Positions 1 through 9,418 of a stretch of DNA of 51,172 bases are shown here, piece by piece. The stretch covers positions 1 through 51,172 of the forward strand of contig URLG01000009.1 of the NCBI GenBank assembly GCA_900548535.1, written 5' to 3'. Both the position numbers and the translations under genes were made by a program. Positions within the stretch are counted from its first letter, which is position 1; the number at the start of each line of letters is the position of its first letter. The notes beneath the pieces are model-generated. The model made no database searches, was not told where the DNA came from, and saw only the letters and a list, made by a program, of their open reading frames with translations. Source of the stretch: Candidatus Segatella intestinihominis. GTDB taxonomy: Bacteria > Bacteroidota > Bacteroidia > Bacteroidales > Bacteroidaceae.

Positions 1-1387
1 CTGGGGTACAGTCGCCGAGTGAAACCAATGCCAGTTTCTCTTCAGTGTCTGGCACTGCCTTAGGCATGATGCGATAAGTGCCATCTGTCAACTGGTCTAT
101 GCGCCAGAGTTGGGCATCTTCACCAGTAAACTCAGGTTTGGCGATGACATCATGCTGAGCGGTTGCGGTAAGACAACGAGTGGTGCCCTCTATACATATC
201 TTATAGTATGGACCGCCCAGATAACCGCCCTTGCCAGCAGCCGTAATCGTCCACTTCTGATGAGGACGGAACATATAGTCGCTCATTCTCACCTTGACAT
301 CACCCTTTGGCCAGTCCTTCTCCACTTCCTTCAAGCTCTGTGGTTGGATTTCCTTCAATGGTTTGGTTGGCTTGATCCAAAAAGGTTCGATATCACGTTG
401 CATTCTCACGAAATCCACAGCCATCTCCAAGGCATAGCCTCTACGCTCCGACTCAATCTCATAAGTACCCTCATGAAATTCGTCACCAGCCACAGGCCAA
501 CCATTCTTCCATACCAGCGGACGGATAGCCAAGACGCTTCTGCCCCCTTGCTTAAAGTCAGACTCATAATGGAAGGACATCTTTTCCACACCCTTTTCTT
601 CGATGTATCTACCGAAATGTCCTGGACCCGTCTTCAGATGATTGGCGGCTATCACCATCTTGCCGCCACCTTGCAACATCTCTCTGCCCACATTGTCAAC
701 GTATGGACCTGTAACTTGGCGAGAACGTCCCACCACGATATTGTAGGTGGAGTTAGGACCATTACAACAAGTGCCATGCGTACCCAAGAGATAATACCAG
801 CCATCACGATATATCAGGTCGGTCGCCTCGCAATCGATGGCGATATTGATGGGTTCGTTCCCCTCCACTCGCTTGCCCGTCTTAGGGTCGAGTTCCACCA
901 ATCGAATAAAGCCGAAATAGGTGCCATAACTCAGCCAAAGCCTGCCAGTCGTAGGGTCGAGCAAAAGTCCAGCATCAATGGCATCACAGTCCTCATCTGC
1001 CAATGAAGATGCCACCACTACGGGCTTGGTATATTTGAAGTCAGGAGAATTCGGGTCAAGCGTCTTGTTCCACATCGTTAGCACATCGCCTGCATGGCTT
1101 CCTCCCAATCCTCCTCCCGTAGCACTATATGCCACCAGATAACGGTCGCCAATCTTCAAGACATCCGGTGCAGCACCTCTGCCAGGGCGCACAGCCCCAC
1201 TCTGCCAAGTCCATCCATCAGCCGACCAGAGTCCACCTTCGCCCGTTCCAAAGGTATAATACTTGCCATTACACTCTGCAATGGTAGAAGGGTCGTGGAT
1301 AAAAGGTTCTCCCACTTGTGCTTGAGCCTCATCCACAGAGGCTGCCAAGACGGCACCCAGAATGCCTATATACAATATATGTCTCAT
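1..1387 (-). CDS. GH43-family arabinosidase/xylosidase, 3' end outside window
   Basis: Reads from an ATG at 1387 to the window edge without a stop (462 codons visible), so the C-terminus is missing. After a short hydrophobic leader the protein has the GH43 five-bladed propeller signature: HDPSTI near residue 30 (catalytic base Asp), CDAIDAGLL (second Asp) and DCEATDL (acid Glu). The family removes arabinofuranose or xylose from arabinoxylan or arabinan; the exact substrate cannot be read from sequence. A beta-rich segment follows the propeller (around residue 340 onward) and may be a carbohydrate-binding or ricin-like module. It is the last visible gene of a minus-strand operon that begins with the GH3 xylosidase; the stop of the preceding gene lies 8 bases upstream. 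Confidence 0.85.
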   Translation of the reverse strand, partial: MRHILYIGILGAVLAASVDEAQAQVGEPFIHDPSTIAECNGKYYTFGTGEGGLWSADGWTWQSGAVRPGRGAAPDVLKIGDRYLVAYSATGGGLGGSHAGDVLTMWNKTLDPNSPDFKYTKPVVVASSLADEDCDAIDAGLLLDPTTGRLWLSYGTYFGFIRLVELDPKTGKRVEGNEPINIAIDCEATDLIYRDGWYYLLGTHGTCCNGPNSTYNIVVGRSRQVTGPYVDNVGREMLQGGGKMVIAANHLKTGPGHFGRYIEEKGVEKMSFHYESDFKQGGRSVLAIRPLVWKNGWPVAGDEFHEGTYEIESERRGYALEMAVDFVRMQRDIEPFWIKPTKPLKEIQPQSLKEVEKDWPKGDVKVRMSDYMFRPHQKWTITAAGKGGYLGGPYYKICIEGTTRCLTATAQHDVIAKPEFTGEDAQLWRIDQLTDGTYRIMPKAVPDTEEKLALVSLGDCTP

Positions 1388-1395
1388 GTATTTCC

Positions 1396-2106
1396 TTACT
1401 TTACGTTAATAGATAGATTTCTTACCGGATTGCCCTGCTCATCAATAAATCGAAGGCAGAAATCGCTCATGCCCGGACCATTGATAACGGCTCCTTGCAA
1501 GATGTTTCGTCCCTTTCGCAAGGTGAGTTTCGGAGATACCACGTCATCCTTCACCATGCGGCGATCTCCCTCCAGCATCACAGCCTCCTCACCATTGAGC
1601 CACCACATGGAGGCACCATTAGAACCGACAGCCAGGCGGACGTCTTTCATCTCCTCAGGGCAATCAATAACGGTAACCGCCCAGAACAAGACACCATACT
1701 TGGGTTTTCCGAACGAAGTAGCGAAACGGAAGAGCTTCACGTTATAGAGCTTGCTGTCCAGCGCATGCCATTTCAGCTTTTCCTTTTCCTTCCCCACCTT
1801 CACGACGGTTCCATCCTTAGGTACGATTTCCATCTGTTTTGAGAAATACTGCGTATAGAACTTCTCCTTCAGATAAGAATCAGTAAAAACGACATTGCTC
1901 TTGACAGGCACAGAGATTGGTTCCAGGAGCAACCATCTCTGAATAAAGCCAGCCGCATTGGGCATGACAGGCTGCTTGCCTACCGGTCCGAAATAAGGAT
2001 TGATGTCTGCAGGTAATTCCTTATTTTGGGCATCCGCAGAGGAATTCCCAAAAAGAAATACACATAAACAAAACACTCTAACTATTTTATTGAAAAAGTT
2101 GTTCAT
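1396..2106 (-). CDS. Small secreted beta-rich protein of a xylan operon
   Basis: A 236-aa protein with a signal peptide (residues 1 to about 26, ending SSADA-QNKE). The rest is predicted beta-rich, with a segment GFIQRWLLLEPI and a later piece, ASMWWLNGEEA, typical of PA14-like or galactose-binding jelly-roll folds. I recall similar segments as accessory domains attached to Bacteroidota acetylxylan and feruloyl esterases, but no catalytic motif is visible. It lies between GH43 and GH43-GH8 genes with gaps of 8 and 12 bases, so it is surely co-transcribed with them. Likely role, by inference: a binding or accessory protein for decorated xylan. Confidence 0.7.
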   Translation of the reverse strand: MNNFFNKIVRVFCLCVFLFGNSSADAQNKELPADINPYFGPVGKQPVMPNAAGFIQRWLLLEPISVPVKSNVVFTDSYLKEKFYTQYFSKQMEIVPKDGTVVKVGKEKEKLKWHALDSKLYNVKLFRFATSFGKPKYGVLFWAVTVIDCPEEMKDVRLAVGSNGASMWWLNGEEAVMLEGDRRMVKDDVVSPKLTLRKGRNILQGAVINGPGMSDFCLRFIDEQGNPVRNLSINVK

Positions 2107-2118
2107 AGACTATTCATT

Positions 2119-4647
2119 TTATTTTTGAGGTTCGATAATCTGATAACGACCACTCAGATGCATGAAGGCAAAGAGACGCAACAGTCCGTCGTAGTAGCCA
2201 TCGAAGAAACCTTCCTTGTCTGGCTCATGCTTGGCATTCCAGAAATGACTGACGAATTCCCTGCCCTTTACATGGTTGCTGACCAGAGAAGCCGCAGCCG
2301 CAGTGGCAACGAAACCGATAGAATGACGGAGCGCCTCAGGAGCCGTACCTGCCGGTAGAATATCTTCTACCATCGTGCCATCTACATTATACTGGTCCAG
2401 GAAAGAATCAATACCCTGACTATACAGGAAGTTCTGCAGCGTATTGGCATATTTTTGCTGCCACTCCTTATCCTTGCAAGCCCAGGAATAATCGAGCGCT
2501 ATGTTCATTGGAACACGCCATGAGTCATAACGGAAAGCATCACCCAGCAACTGGCCGGTCTTCATCAGACTGCCATCATAGTTGCAATAATCCGGATTCA
2601 AGCCCGTCTTCTCATTGATGCACTTATGCAGGAACTCACGGCTCTTCTCGGCACACTCCTTCCAGAACTGAGAACGTCCATCGTTAGCCCATTTCGCCCA
2701 AACCTCGTAAAAGGCAGGAAGATGGTAAGAAGGATCGGTAAACTTCCCGCCCCAATGATCAGGCGTAAAGGTGATGAGCTGGTGTTCGAGATTGATAAGC
2801 GGAGCTGTGCGGTCCATTCCCACTTTCTGCATACTGCAATCCAGGATATTCTGCGCTTCCTTCAGATAGTTGATTCCTGTATCGTTGCCCCATCGGTTGG
2901 ATGCAAAGATGAGCGAAGTTACGAAATAGAGTTCACCATCCGATGCGGCTCCCTGCGCATTTCTCGTTCCATCAGTCTTACAACTCCAGGCAAAATAGCC
3001 TTTATATGGTCCTTTCTGATGCTGCATGTATCTCTTGCTCCATCGCCAGAGGCGGTCGAAAATGTCTTTCTTGCCAAACTGTACGGCAGCCATCATTCCA
3101 TACGACATTCCTTCGGTTCTCACATCATTGTTCTTCACATCGCTGACATATCCCATGGAATCACCCACCTCGAAATAAACCTTGTTCTTGCCATAGAATA
3201 CATCATGGAACACTTCGTTTAATTTCTTGTCAATATCAGCCTGCCTATAGCCCATTTCGGCAAAGAGATTACGATACTGGTGAGTTTCGAAAGCTCCCTT
3301 TTCCCAAGGCAACGCATCAAAGCCCAACCAGTCAACCTCTACATCGGCTCCACTCTGCAAGGATACATGGAGAGCATGAACACCCAGAGGAGCATGGAGC
3401 ACCTGGGCACGGACATTCTTCCAGGCAGCCGACTTTGGAATCTTCACCTTAGCGATGATATTACCCTTCTTGCCATCGGCTCTGACTACGAGCACACCGC
3501 CCTTTGGCGACTTGGCACGAACGGTGATTTCTTCCACCTCCTCGTTACCGAAATCCACCTTATTATATATAAGAGCAGTATTCGATTTAGAGAAGAGAGT
3601 CTTCCATCCGGCAAAACAATTGTTTTTATCCAGATAGTCAATACCTATACCCTTGCCTTGCAGCGCAGAATAGCGGTCTATCTGAATGTGCGAACGAGCT
3701 TTCGTCAATCCCACACCTCTTAGCGTAGGAATCACCTTCTGTATCGTTCCGTCAGGATTGAAGTTCAGGGAGTCGATACGCACCGAGCGGTTCTTGTCGA
3801 ACTGAGGCGAATAATCATTATGATGATAGAAGAGATACCACTGTCCCTGATATTCCACGATGGAATGATGATTCGTCCAACATTTCGTAGGAGACTCATC
3901 CATGATGACACCCTTGAAAGTAAAAGGTCCCATCGGATGGTCAGCCATGGCGTATGCCAAAGTCTCCGTTCCATCCTTTTCCCTTACCCAAGGAAAGGTA
4001 AAATAATACTTTCCATTTCGTTCGAAGGCAAACGGTCCTTCCTTGAATCCTTCTGGCAATCCCTCCACAGCCTGCGGCTCAGAGGCGAGCTCCATCATAT
4101 TGGGTTTCAACTTAGCCATGTGCAGCCCCATGCCAGCCCAATAGATATATGCCTGTCCATCACGGTCGATCAGCACACAAGGGTCTATACCATGGATGCC
4201 TTCTATCGGCTTCCACATAGGCATGAATGGTCCCTCTGGATGGTCAGCGATAGCCACGCCCACTCCAAATCCCTTCTCCTCTCCTTTGGGAGCAGCAGGG
4301 AAATAGAAATAATACTTACCATCCTTGCATACACAGTCTGGAGCCCACATTGTATAGCTCCCATCCTGTACCCAAGGCACCTTGTCCTGCGATACGATGA
4401 CACCATGGTCTTCCCAATCCGTCAGATTGCTGGATGAGAAGACATGATAATCAGGCATACAAAACCAAGTCTTCAGTTTCTCTATCGGACTCGGTATGTC
4501 ATGAGAAGGATAGAGATATATCTTCCCATTAAACACGCGAGCCGTTGGGTCTGCCGTAAACTGACTGTTGATAATTGGATTCTGCGCCAAGGCTGCAACC
4601 TCTACAGTACAAGCCAAGGCACAGAATAAAGTTTTCTTAATATTCAT
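2119..4647 (-). CDS. Bimodular GH43-CBM6-GH8 xylan oligosaccharide hydrolase
   Basis: 842 aa with a signal peptide (about 1-21). Residues 25-320 are a GH43 propeller with Asp33 (TADPTA), Asp155 (GIDPC) and Glu203 (KEGPF) as base, modulator and acid. Residues about 330-445 look like a CBM6 beta sandwich. Residues about 452-838 are a GH8 (alpha/alpha)6 barrel with Glu512 in TEGMSYG (proton donor) and Asp570 in ASDGE. GH8 members of this size in Bacteroidota are often reducing-end xylose-releasing exo-oligoxylanases, and GH43 works from the non-reducing end or on arabinose branches, so one polypeptide could attack both ends of a xylo-oligosaccharide. The start overlaps the stop of the GH3 gene by 11 bases, which suggests translational coupling. 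The specificities are inferred. Confidence 0.88.
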   Translation of the reverse strand: MNIKKTLFCALACTVEVAALAQNPIINSQFTADPTARVFNGKIYLYPSHDIPSPIEKLKTWFCMPDYHVFSSSNLTDWEDHGVIVSQDKVPWVQDGSYTMWAPDCVCKDGKYYFYFPAAPKGEEKGFGVGVAIADHPEGPFMPMWKPIEGIHGIDPCVLIDRDGQAYIYWAGMGLHMAKLKPNMMELASEPQAVEGLPEGFKEGPFAFERNGKYYFTFPWVREKDGTETLAYAMADHPMGPFTFKGVIMDESPTKCWTNHHSIVEYQGQWYLFYHHNDYSPQFDKNRSVRIDSLNFNPDGTIQKVIPTLRGVGLTKARSHIQIDRYSALQGKGIGIDYLDKNNCFAGWKTLFSKSNTALIYNKVDFGNEEVEEITVRAKSPKGGVLVVRADGKKGNIIAKVKIPKSAAWKNVRAQVLHAPLGVHALHVSLQSGADVEVDWLGFDALPWEKGAFETHQYRNLFAEMGYRQADIDKKLNEVFHDVFYGKNKVYFEVGDSMGYVSDVKNNDVRTEGMSYGMMAAVQFGKKDIFDRLWRWSKRYMQHQKGPYKGYFAWSCKTDGTRNAQGAASDGELYFVTSLIFASNRWGNDTGINYLKEAQNILDCSMQKVGMDRTAPLINLEHQLITFTPDHWGGKFTDPSYHLPAFYEVWAKWANDGRSQFWKECAEKSREFLHKCINEKTGLNPDYCNYDGSLMKTGQLLGDAFRYDSWRVPMNIALDYSWACKDKEWQQKYANTLQNFLYSQGIDSFLDQYNVDGTMVEDILPAGTAPEALRHSIGFVATAAAASLVSNHVKGREFVSHFWNAKHEPDKEGFFDGYYDGLLRLFAFMHLSGRYQIIEPQK

Positions 4648-7234
4648 AATTTACCATTATCTTCTTCAAGTCCTTGTCTGCCGAGCTATTACCATAATAT
4701 ACTTCATAGTTACCTGCCTTGGCACGGACGGTATTGGTGGCAGCATCGAAGAGTTCGAAGTTCTTACTGTCCAGGGAGATGACGGCTTGGGCTGTTGCAC
4801 CGGCTTTTACCTCTATGCGCTGATATGCCTTGAGGCTCTTCAATGGACCATCAGTGTCAGTAGGGTCTTTCACATACACCTGCACCACCTCGGTGCCATC
4901 CTTCTTGCCCACATTGCGTACAGGGATGGTCAACTTGATTTGCTCTCCCTTCTTCAAGGTACTGCTTGATAGCTTGGCATCTCCTATATTAAAAGAGGTG
5001 TAGCTCTTGCCATAACCGAATGGGAAGAGGGCATCGTTCATATAGCGATAGGTTCTGCCCTTCATACTATAATCCTTGAAATCAGGCAACTGCTTGGAGT
5101 CACGATAGAAGGTAACTGGCAACTTGCCCGATGGATTGTACTCGCCAAAGAGCACACGAGCCACCGCCTCGCCACCTTCCTGGCCTGGATACCAAGCCTG
5201 CAAGATGGCATCACAGCACTCAGTCTCAGGAGTCAATGCCATCGCCGAGCCCGAGCAGTTGATGAAGACAATCTTCTTGCCTGCTTTCTTCAATGCCTGC
5301 AAGAAAGCACGCTGCACCTGTGGCAACTCAATGTCGGTACGGTCGCCGCCCTTGAATCCTGGAAGATTCACAGGCATCTCCTCACCCTCTAGCTGTGGTG
5401 CGATACCACCCACAAATACCACCGTCTCGCAATCCTTCAACTTTTGGATAGAAGCAGTATAATCTATCGGAGTCTCATGCCCGATGCTAATCTTGATATC
5501 GGCATTATAAGTAGGAATATCCGCATAGCGAATCTCTATCTTATATTCCTTGCCCTTCTCGCCCTCAAACTCGATGCGAGAATCCGTGGTGCGCCAGATA
5601 GACTGCTCTGCCTTCTTCTCGCCATTGAGATATACTTCGTAATGACCACAACCAGCCACATCGAGCAATACCTTGTCCGTCTGTTTTGGACGGAACACGG
5701 TCTCGTACTTGGCAGAGAAGTCAGTCAACTTCACGTTAGGAGCAAAGGAATGCTGACCATAGGTAGTAACCTGCACGGGATTCTTCTCGTAAGTTACGGT
5801 TACAGGCTTACCCTCGCTCTTGCGATTGTTCCAGAAAGTGCCCTTAAATCCAGTCTTACCATCCATCGAGCACTGGTCGTAATAAGAATCGAGCGTCTGG
5901 TCGTTTACCAAGTCGCACCCCTTGAAGGTAACAATCTGGCTCTTCTTTAATCGGCTCTTGATGCCATCGAGGATTGTGATGGTTTGGCGAGGCGTGCCAT
6001 TATAGTTGCCCCACATCATCGGCTCATTATCCACATTCGGACCGATGAAAGCAATTTTCTTGGTTTGCTTGTTCAGAGGCAGAATATCATTCTTGTTTTG
6101 CAAGAGCGTCATAGTTTGGAGAGCCATGTCGAGCGACAACTGGCGATGCGCCTTGCTACAGAGCACAGACGATGGGATGCTAGACCAAGACACCAGTTTA
6201 TTGTCGTCCATCTCACCCAAATCGAAGCGACCTTCCAGCAGACGAATCACATGCTTGTCCACCTCTTCCTCTGTCAATGCACCATACTTCACCGCCTCAG
6301 GTACCGACTTATACACATAGTTGAATCCACATTCCACATCCGTACCAGCCAGCACACCCTTGGCAGCAGCGTTCTTGGCATTGCTAGACACCTTATGATT
6401 CTCCCAGAAGTCGGTAACGGCCCCACAGTCAGACACCACGAGATACTTAAATCCCCACTCATATCGCAATATATTTTGGAGCAAACGGGTATTACCACAA
6501 CAAGGCTCATCATCCCAACGCTGATAAGCACACATCACCTCCCTCACCTTGGCATCCTGCACCAGCGACTTGAAGGCAGGGAGATAAGTCTCCCAAAGGT
6601 CACGAGGTGAAAGGTCGGTGATGTTATCAGTATGTCGAGCCCACTCCGGACCGCTATGGATGGCGAAGTGCTTGGCACAAGCCCAGAGCTTACGATACTT
6701 GGTAGTCTCCGGTCCCTGCAAGCCACGCACCACGGCGCATCCCATCTGGGTGGTGAGGTATGGATCCTCACCGTATGTCTCCTGTCCACGTCCCCAACGA
6801 GGGTCACGGAAGATATTCACATTCGGAGTCCATACCGAGAGGGCATGAAATCGAGTTACGTCCCCACCGCTCTTCTGCAGTTCATTCCACTTGGCGCGCA
6901 TCTCATCCGATGTGGCATCAAACACCCTAAACACCAAGCCCTCATTAAATGAAGCCGCCATACCGATAGGCTCCGGGAATACGGTTACGTCACCCATGTT
7001 AGCCACGCCATGCAGAGCCTCGCTCCACCATTGGAATCGCTTGATGCCCAGTCGTGGGATGGCAGGGGAATCATCCAGCATCAAGGATGCCTTCTCCTCC
7101 AGGGTGAGGCGACCACAGAGATCGACAGCTCTCTCGTGAGCCGAAAGATCTGGGTTCTGATAAGGTAACTGCGCCATCAATGCACCAGGCACTGAGGCAA
7201 ATATAAGAGAGATGAAAAATGACTTCGTCTTCAT
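4637..7234 (-). CDS. GH3 beta-xylosidase with PA14 insertion
   Basis: The start at 7234 gives 865 aa beginning MKTKSFFISL with a clean signal peptide ending ALMAQ. The frame continues upstream to an ATG at 7309, but that start precedes the predicted promoter box (7297-7304) and adds a non-signal tail. Domains: GH3 N-terminal barrel (about 30-370) with nucleophile Asp269 in VVSDCGAVTD; GH3 C-terminal sandwich interrupted by a PA14 domain (about 450-590); an LEGEEMPV segment expected to carry the acid/base Glu; C-terminal fibronectin type III-like domain. It releases xylose from xylo-oligosaccharides, probably in the periplasm. It is the first gene of the operon that continues into GH43-GH8, the beta-rich protein and GH43. 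Confidence 0.9.
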   Translation of the reverse strand: MKTKSFFISLIFASVPGALMAQLPYQNPDLSAHERAVDLCGRLTLEEKASLMLDDSPAIPRLGIKRFQWWSEALHGVANMGDVTVFPEPIGMAASFNEGLVFRVFDATSDEMRAKWNELQKSGGDVTRFHALSVWTPNVNIFRDPRWGRGQETYGEDPYLTTQMGCAVVRGLQGPETTKYRKLWACAKHFAIHSGPEWARHTDNITDLSPRDLWETYLPAFKSLVQDAKVREVMCAYQRWDDEPCCGNTRLLQNILRYEWGFKYLVVSDCGAVTDFWENHKVSSNAKNAAAKGVLAGTDVECGFNYVYKSVPEAVKYGALTEEEVDKHVIRLLEGRFDLGEMDDNKLVSWSSIPSSVLCSKAHRQLSLDMALQTMTLLQNKNDILPLNKQTKKIAFIGPNVDNEPMMWGNYNGTPRQTITILDGIKSRLKKSQIVTFKGCDLVNDQTLDSYYDQCSMDGKTGFKGTFWNNRKSEGKPVTVTYEKNPVQVTTYGQHSFAPNVKLTDFSAKYETVFRPKQTDKVLLDVAGCGHYEVYLNGEKKAEQSIWRTTDSRIEFEGEKGKEYKIEIRYADIPTYNADIKISIGHETPIDYTASIQKLKDCETVVFVGGIAPQLEGEEMPVNLPGFKGGDRTDIELPQVQRAFLQALKKAGKKIVFINCSGSAMALTPETECCDAILQAWYPGQEGGEAVARVLFGEYNPSGKLPVTFYRDSKQLPDFKDYSMKGRTYRYMNDALFPFGYGKSYTSFNIGDAKLSSSTLKKGEQIKLTIPVRNVGKKDGTEVVQVYVKDPTDTDGPLKSLKAYQRIEVKAGATAQAVISLDSKNFELFDAATNTVRAKAGNYEVYYGNSSADKDLKKIMVNYEY

Positions 7235-7296
7235 ATCTAGAAAGATTTTGTTAGTCGCTTTTGGTAGAGTCTTCACTCTTTGTTTATTCTTGGGGG

Positions 7297-7304
7297 CAAA
7301 GTTA
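7297..7304 (-). promoter_or_regulatory. Promoter -7 box (TAACTTTG) of the GH3 operon
   Basis: TAACTTTG on the minus strand matches the Bacteroidota TAnnTTTG box and puts transcription start near 7290, about 55 bases before the GH3 ATG. Unlike the other xylan promoters here, no GTTACA/CGCAAAG repeat lies 20 bases upstream; that position is the 3' end of the esterase gene. Confidence 0.6.
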
Positions 7305-7320
7305 CACACTTCCGCATCGT

Positions 7321-9201
7321 TTACTTAAACAGATGAGGAACGAATTCCTTCAGGCATCTGCGCCAGGTGAGCCACTCGTGATGAGTGCCTGGAGATACAT
7401 AGACATCGAGCTTGATGCCCAGGTCCTTCAACTGCTGCGCCATCTTCTCGGTGCCAAAGTTCTCCTCCGAACCACAGCCCATAAACATATACTTGATCTG
7501 GCTGTTGTACTTATCTGCATCGGCAAACACGCCATTGAAGCAGGTCTTCACGTCCACGCCAAAGAGCGCACCACTGAAGGTACCGAAGGCAGAGAACTTA
7601 TCCATATTGTTCAATACGGTATTGAAAGTCTGGCATCCACCCCATGACAAACCTGCCATCGCACGATGGTCACGATCGGTCTTGGTGCGGAAGGTCTTAT
7701 CCACCATCGGAATCAAGTCCTTGATGATGACATCATAGAAGGAAGCACCATACTGATTGCGCTCCTCATCCACATTCTTGCCAGGACGTGGCACGAATGG
7801 CTTCTTCACATCGCCACTCTCCATCACCACAATCATTGGCTCAGCCTTGCCCTCGGCTATCAGGTTGTCCATGATATGATTCATCAAGCCCTGATGGCTC
7901 CAGCCTGTCTCGTCCTCGCCCATGCCGTGCTGAAGATAGAGCACTGGGTAACGCTTCGTTGGGTTGGTCTCATACTCGGCAGGGGTATAAACCATCGCAC
8001 GGCGGAACTTGCCCTGGGAAGCCGCATAGTAAGATACCGAACGCACCTGTCCCTGAGCCACACCCTGCTGTGGACGATAGTAATTGCCCTCATCGCCCTC
8101 TGGCACTTCCAAGCCGCCAGCCTCGCGGCACCAACCGTAGTAGGTCTCGCTGGCAGGATCCACTACCTGCACACCATCCACATTCAGGAAATAGTAGTGG
8201 AAACCTACTACCAATGGGTCAGACACGCCATACCAGTCGCCATCATAATCCTTCTTCATAGGATATTTCTTGCCACAGATATCGAAGATTACCTCCTTAG
8301 CCTCTGGCGCATGGAGCTTGACGTAAGCTCGATGGTCCTTATCCACACGAGGATAGTTGGCATCTGGGAGAATGCCGAGCAGCGAGAGCATCATGTTGGC
8401 ATAGCGCTTACCCATCGTGCGATAACTCTCGGCGATGAAGTGCAATCCGTCGCCACGCTGAGGGCATCCCTTGGAAGAGATGACGTGAGCTGTAGGAATG
8501 GTCTTGGCGATGGAATCTACCACGGCGTTATGTGCCCAGCAACTTCCGCCCTGGTCTTTCTGCACGGTCTCGCCAACAAGCAAAGGTACATCAGCAGCCT
8601 TCAAATTCAAGTCCTTGAGGATATCGTTATAGATAGTCTTCACACGGTTAGGCCAGTTAGGGTCGCCATTGTTGGTTTCGCCCTGGTGCAAGAGGATGCC
8701 CTTGATCACACCCTGCTTCTGTGCTATCTTGGCCAGCTCGATGAGTCGGGCGTATGGATTGCCATTATAGCCTGCGGCAAACTGCTTCATCCAGTCGGGC
8801 TGCTTCTTGAGATAAGCCTTATAGGTGCGCTTGTCGAAGAGGTCGATGCTGGCTCCGCCCACGGCTATGGTGATGGTACCCACCTTCACATTCTCTGGCA
8901 GATTAGCCACCATCTTTCTGCCGAAGTAATCCACTGGGGTAAGTCCTGTGGAAGGACGTGCCTGAGGTGGAACGGCTATATGCCACTCGCCTTTCTTCCA
9001 TCCTGCCTTCTCGTCATCCACGGCATACATCGCCATGAATCGAGGGTCCACGCCAGTTCGGTCCTCGTCCTCAATGGCGGCATTTCCCTCCATATTAGAC
9101 TGTCCGAAACAAAGATAAATCTGAAAGTTTGGGTCTACTGCAGCCGAAACTTTCGTCAATCCCATGAGCAAAGCTCCTAAAATCAATAGTTTCTTTTTCA
9201 T
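7321..9201 (-). CDS. Two-domain carbohydrate esterase (CE6/SGNH then CE1)
   Basis: The start at 9201 gives 626 aa with signal peptide MKKKLLILGALLMGLTKVSA. The open frame runs 107 codons further upstream through repeats and the promoter, and that extension is not protein-like. Domain 1 (about 22-270) is an SGNH/CE6-type acetylxylan esterase with FGQSNMEGN (nucleophile Ser), LLHQGETNN, and DGLHF near its end. Domain 2 (about 370-626) is an esterase-D-like CE1 fold with the elbow GLSWGGCQ and a late HHEWLTW His, as in feruloyl or acetylxylan esterases. The protein would strip acetyl and possibly ferulate groups so that glycosidases can act. Domain 1 is a close paralogue of the middle domain of the esterase at 9649-11886. 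Confidence 0.88.
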   Translation of the reverse strand: MKKKLLILGALLMGLTKVSAAVDPNFQIYLCFGQSNMEGNAAIEDEDRTGVDPRFMAMYAVDDEKAGWKKGEWHIAVPPQARPSTGLTPVDYFGRKMVANLPENVKVGTITIAVGGASIDLFDKRTYKAYLKKQPDWMKQFAAGYNGNPYARLIELAKIAQKQGVIKGILLHQGETNNGDPNWPNRVKTIYNDILKDLNLKAADVPLLVGETVQKDQGGSCWAHNAVVDSIAKTIPTAHVISSKGCPQRGDGLHFIAESYRTMGKRYANMMLSLLGILPDANYPRVDKDHRAYVKLHAPEAKEVIFDICGKKYPMKKDYDGDWYGVSDPLVVGFHYYFLNVDGVQVVDPASETYYGWCREAGGLEVPEGDEGNYYRPQQGVAQGQVRSVSYYAASQGKFRRAMVYTPAEYETNPTKRYPVLYLQHGMGEDETGWSHQGLMNHIMDNLIAEGKAEPMIVVMESGDVKKPFVPRPGKNVDEERNQYGASFYDVIIKDLIPMVDKTFRTKTDRDHRAMAGLSWGGCQTFNTVLNNMDKFSAFGTFSGALFGVDVKTCFNGVFADADKYNSQIKYMFMGCGSEENFGTEKMAQQLKDLGIKLDVYVSPGTHHEWLTWRRCLKEFVPHLFK

Positions 9202-9230
9202 TCGTATATGATTAAATTGTTTATTCGTTG

Positions 9231-9300
9231 CAAAATTACAAGAATAATCCGAGATAGGCTTTGCGCCATGTATCAAATACTTTATCAAACGTATCAAAAT
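9231..9300 (-). promoter_or_regulatory. Xylan-regulon promoter and repeat operator, esterase gene
   Basis: The -7 box TAATTTTG lies at 9231-9238. The operator unit ending in CGCAAAG begins 20 bases upstream (its last G at 9259). Read toward the gene, the two units are GATACGTTTGATAAAG and GATACATGGCGCAAAG, 21 bases apart. This is the most diverged of the six sites (GATACA for GTTACA). The leader to the ATG is only about 23 bases. Confidence 0.65.
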
Positions 9301-9302
9301 GC

Positions 9303-9337
9303 ACTGGGAGGGCAGGTTTGTTACCTGCCCTCCCAGT
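9303..9337. repeat. Perfect 14-bp hairpin upstream of esterase operator
   Basis: ACTGGGAGGGCAGG and its exact complement flank a 7-base loop. On the minus strand the stem is followed by GCATTTTG, so it could stop readthrough from the repeat region into the esterase promoter, but the T run is weak. It lies between the 22-bp tandem array and the operator. Confidence 0.55.
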
Positions 9338-9418
9338 ACTGAATGATTACAAGCGTAGGGCTTGATGCCTACAAGTGGCGTATGTAATAGTGAGAAGAAT
9401 GCCTTCCGTAGATTTTTT

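Noticed and set aside
110..1747. Plus-strand frames of 298 and 217 codons
   Set aside because: They lie opposite the GH43 and beta-rich protein genes and look like random translation.
2119..4647. Two genes wrongly fused by a sequencing error
   Set aside because: The linker and CBM6 region are continuous in frame with normal codon use and no internal start with a signal peptide before the GH8 part.
7666..9180. A 504-codon open frame on the plus strand
   Set aside because: It is antisense to the CE6-CE1 esterase, rich in His, Ile and Leu with no domain pattern; the minus-strand protein has complete catalytic motifs.
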